14,709 bases of DNA, taken from NCBI GenBank assembly GCA_038230695.1, contig JBBRMT010000106.1, forward strand, positions 1 to 14,709. Reading direction: 5' to 3'. A program made the translations under genes and the position numbers. Position 1 is the first letter of the stretch. Every line of letters starts with the position of its first letter. The notes beneath the pieces are model-generated. The model ran no database searches. It was given only the letters and a program-made list of their open reading frames with translations, and was not told where the DNA came from. This DNA is from QHBQ01 sp038230695 (GTDB taxonomy: Bacteria > Chloroflexota > Chloroflexia > QHBQ01). This document shows, piece by piece, positions 12,724 to 14,709 of this stretch.

Positions 12724-14709
12724 ATGCCAACCGAACGAGGCAACGCGCTGCCGAAGGGCAGCAAACTACAAAATGGCCGGTACGTGATAGACGGCACGCT
12801 GGGCGAAGGCGCGTTCGGTATCACCTACCATGCGCGGGATATGCGCCTGGACCGTGCGGTGGCGATCAAGGAGCTTTATCCCGGTGGCAGCGCCCGCAAG
12901 GGCAGCACTGTCACTATCCCCACCGGCTTCACCCGCGAACGCTGGGGCCAATCGGTTGCCAGCTTCCTGCGCGAGGCACAGACGCTTGCCAAGCTGGAGC
13001 ATCCCGCCATCGTCACCGTCTACGACCAGCTCGAGGAGAATGGCACTGCTTACATGGTGATGCGCTACATTGATGGGGTGAACCTGATGCAACTGGCGCA
13101 GCAGCGTGGCGGGCGGTTGTCTGAGGCGGAGACTCTGCGCTATGTCGCCGAGGTTGGTGACGCGCTAAACTTGCTGCACGCCAACGGGGTGCTACACCGC
13201 GATGTCAAGCCATCGAACATTATGCTCAACCGACAAGGCCACGCGGTGCTGATTGACTTTGGCACCGCACGGGGCTTTGCGGGCGAACAGGCGCTGACGC
13301 ATTCAGTAGTGCTGACCCCTGGCTTCGCGCCGCCAGAGCAACTGCTGACCCGCGCCCGCCGTGGCCCCGCCACCGATATATACGCGCTGGCCGCCACCAC
13401 CTACTTCCTGCTCACCGGCAACCTGCCCGAACCCACCGAGGAGGGCAAACTGGAGGACTCGCACCTCACGCCACGCCTGCGGGCCGCGCTGGAACACAGC
13501 CTGGCTTACGACCCCGCCAACCGCCCTCAGGATGTAACCCGCTTCCTTGCCGAATTGCAGGGCCGCGCCACCCCGCCGCCTCTGCCCATCCTCGCGCCGA
13601 TGCGGAGCGTTACCAGCCCATCGCCAGTCACAGTTGTGTCGCCGCCGCCCGCCGAAACCCGCCGCGAGAGCGGGGCGCGTCGCGCCACCTTCCCCAGCCG
13701 ACCAGCCAGCGCCAGCCAGCCGCTGCCAGTGATATCCAGCCCCGCGCCGCTCTACCAGCCTCCTGCGCTGGCGCAGCGCCGTCGCAGATCGCCACTGCCC
13801 ATCGTCGCGGCCAGCCTCGTGGCCCTGGTGTTGCTCATCGCTCTCGCCTGGCTGATCATTGACAACCAGAATAACAACGCCGCTGGCATCCAAGCTGTCG
13901 CGATTAGCAATACAGCCACCCCAACCGAGGTCGTAATCGAAGCTGCCACCGCAGTGAGCGACACTAATGTGAGCATCAGCTTCGAAGCCCCCACCCTGCC
14001 ACCCGCGCCCAGTAACCCCACAATACTGCCCGCACCACAGGTTACTGCGCCGACTGCCGGGCAAGTGTACCACGAGGCTGACACGGTGATGCTAACCTGG
14101 GGCGACAGCCCCCTGAACGCGGGAGAAGATTACCTCTTGCAGATCGCCGCCGCTGATGGGATTACCCCAATAAAGGTAGCAGAGCCAAAGTACCAGTTGC
14201 CCAGGAGCTACTACAATTGTGGGGGGCGGAACAACCAGATTTGCTGGACGGTGCAGCGGGAGAAGGATGGGGCGGGGGTTAGTGATGCCAGCCAGCCGAG
14301 TTGCTTCGCCTGGGTGCCAGCGTCGGTAGCGGTGACGGTGGTGCAGGTTGCCACGGCCACGCCGATAGTTGCCGTCTCTAATGGCAACGGAGGTGGAGGC
14401 AATAATCCACCCCCGCCCACCTCTACGCGCCGCCCGCCCACCGCAACGACAGCAGCAGTACAGGTGACGCAGCCCGCGCCCACCCCCGTACCCATCAACA
14501 CCCACCGGGTGCCACCAACGGCTACTACCATCCAGGCGGCGGCAACCGCGACACATAGCATCCCGCCAACCGCAACCCACGTAATCCCACCAACCAGCAC
14601 AACGGTGCCACCAACCGCGCCGCCCGCGCCCGCCGCGACGGACACGCCGTTGCCTGCGCCACCGCCGACGAATACGACGAAGCCGCGCCCCACGCACGTC
14701 CCGCCAACG
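12724..14709 (+). CDS. Receptor Ser/Thr protein kinase with fibronectin-III-like ectodomain, partial (runs off the right edge)
   Basis: Open for 662 codons to the window end without a stop. The N-terminus PTERGNALPKGSKLQNGRY is nearly that of the preceding kinase. Kinase domain about 20-277: glycine loop LGEGAFGITY (26-35), Lys49, Glu84, HRDVKPSN (158-165), DFG (178-180), GFAPPEQ; catalytically complete. A Pro/Arg-rich inner linker with RRRR just before the membrane leads to a membrane helix (about 359-380). Outside is a short stalk, then residues about 440-531 with an Ig/FN3-like pattern (MLTWGDSPLNAGEDYLLQI near the start, ICWTVQRE later) and three cysteines (499, 507, 527). A second, long Pro/Thr-rich stretch with VPPTAT, IPPTATH and TNT units follows, and any further domain lies beyond the window. 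The ATG at 12724 has only a weak GGGG upstream, so it is likely expressed with the first kinase. The end is unknown. Confidence 0.92.
   Translation, partial: MPTERGNALPKGSKLQNGRYVIDGTLGEGAFGITYHARDMRLDRAVAIKELYPGGSARKGSTVTIPTGFTRERWGQSVASFLREAQTLAKLEHPAIVTVYDQLEENGTAYMVMRYIDGVNLMQLAQQRGGRLSEAETLRYVAEVGDALNLLHANGVLHRDVKPSNIMLNRQGHAVLIDFGTARGFAGEQALTHSVVLTPGFAPPEQLLTRARRGPATDIYALAATTYFLLTGNLPEPTEEGKLEDSHLTPRLRAALEHSLAYDPANRPQDVTRFLAELQGRATPPPLPILAPMRSVTSPSPVTVVSPPPAETRRESGARRATFPSRPASASQPLPVISSPAPLYQPPALAQRRRRSPLPIVAASLVALVLLIALAWLIIDNQNNNAAGIQAVAISNTATPTEVVIEAATAVSDTNVSISFEAPTLPPAPSNPTILPAPQVTAPTAGQVYHEADTVMLTWGDSPLNAGEDYLLQIAAADGITPIKVAEPKYQLPRSYYNCGGRNNQICWTVQREKDGAGVSDASQPSCFAWVPASVAVTVVQVATATPIVAVSNGNGGGGNNPPPPTSTRRPPTATTAAVQVTQPAPTPVPINTHRVPPTATTIQAAATATHSIPPTATHVIPPTSTTVPPTAPPAPAATDTPLPAPPPTNTTKPRPTHVPPT

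Noticed and set aside
13303..14697. Several long minus-strand Gly-rich frames at the right end
   Set aside because: Antisense of the second receptor kinase, which is open and domain-bearing for its whole visible length.
1..14709. Novel antiviral defence system
   Set aside because: Looked for nucleases, TIR, reverse transcriptase, methylase or NTPase modules; none present. The kinases fit housekeeping receptor types rather than defence kinases.

Overview
The window looks like a stretch of a Chloroflexota (filamentous, Roseiflexus/Kouleothrix-like) chromosome. This is inferred from moderately high GC, from large transmembrane Ser/Thr kinases with long extracellular Pro/Thr stalks carrying repeated 'NTP'-type tripeptides, and from a secreted FGxPIS-type repeat domain typical of that phylum. 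No rRNA, tRNA or single-copy marker gene is present, so the taxonomic call is tentative.

Left part (1-4070). A LytR-CpsA-Psr (LCP) cell-wall enzyme gene runs off the left edge on the minus strand. It starts at a TTG with a good Shine-Dalgarno and has its own promoter. Next comes a compact MocR module. A GntR/aminotransferase-type MocR regulator (plus strand) is divergent from a two-gene minus-strand operon, a pyridoxamine-5'-phosphate-oxidase-like FMN protein followed by an EamA (DMT) transporter whose start overlaps the upstream stop by 8 bases. A perfect 9-bp inverted repeat brackets the MocR core promoter. Two diverged inverted copies of a ~54-bp hairpin-containing repeat lie on either side of the MocR gene.

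Middle-left (4068-6258). An intact aldo/keto reductase gene overlaps by 4 bases the end of a carboxymuconolactone-decarboxylase-like gene whose 5' part is broken by frameshifts and a stop. On its other side is a short ORF resembling the DnaA N-terminal domain, probably a gene remnant. About 500 bases without a convincing gene follow. This section looks like a recombination or decay zone.

Centre (6259-9692). A stand-alone CheY-like receiver protein is divergent from a six-helix membrane protein with a methyl-accepting chemotaxis signalling domain and no HAMP. Convergent with the latter is a membrane-anchored Ser/Thr kinase-like protein in which the catalytic HRD is HGN, so it is a predicted pseudokinase.

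Right part (9693-14709). About 700 bases of gene-poor DNA contain a strong terminator-like hairpin and a likely gene remnant. A good sigma-70-type promoter then precedes two tandem receptor Ser/Thr kinases with intact catalytic residues. They are paralogues with nearly identical kinase starts but unrelated extracellular domains: a double FGxPIS repeat in the first, a fibronectin-III-like domain in the second. The second runs off the right edge while still open.

Taken together, the right half is a signalling cluster (receiver, MCP-like transducer, pseudokinase, two receptor kinases), and the left half is cell-wall and small-molecule metabolism with a MocR-controlled B6-type module.
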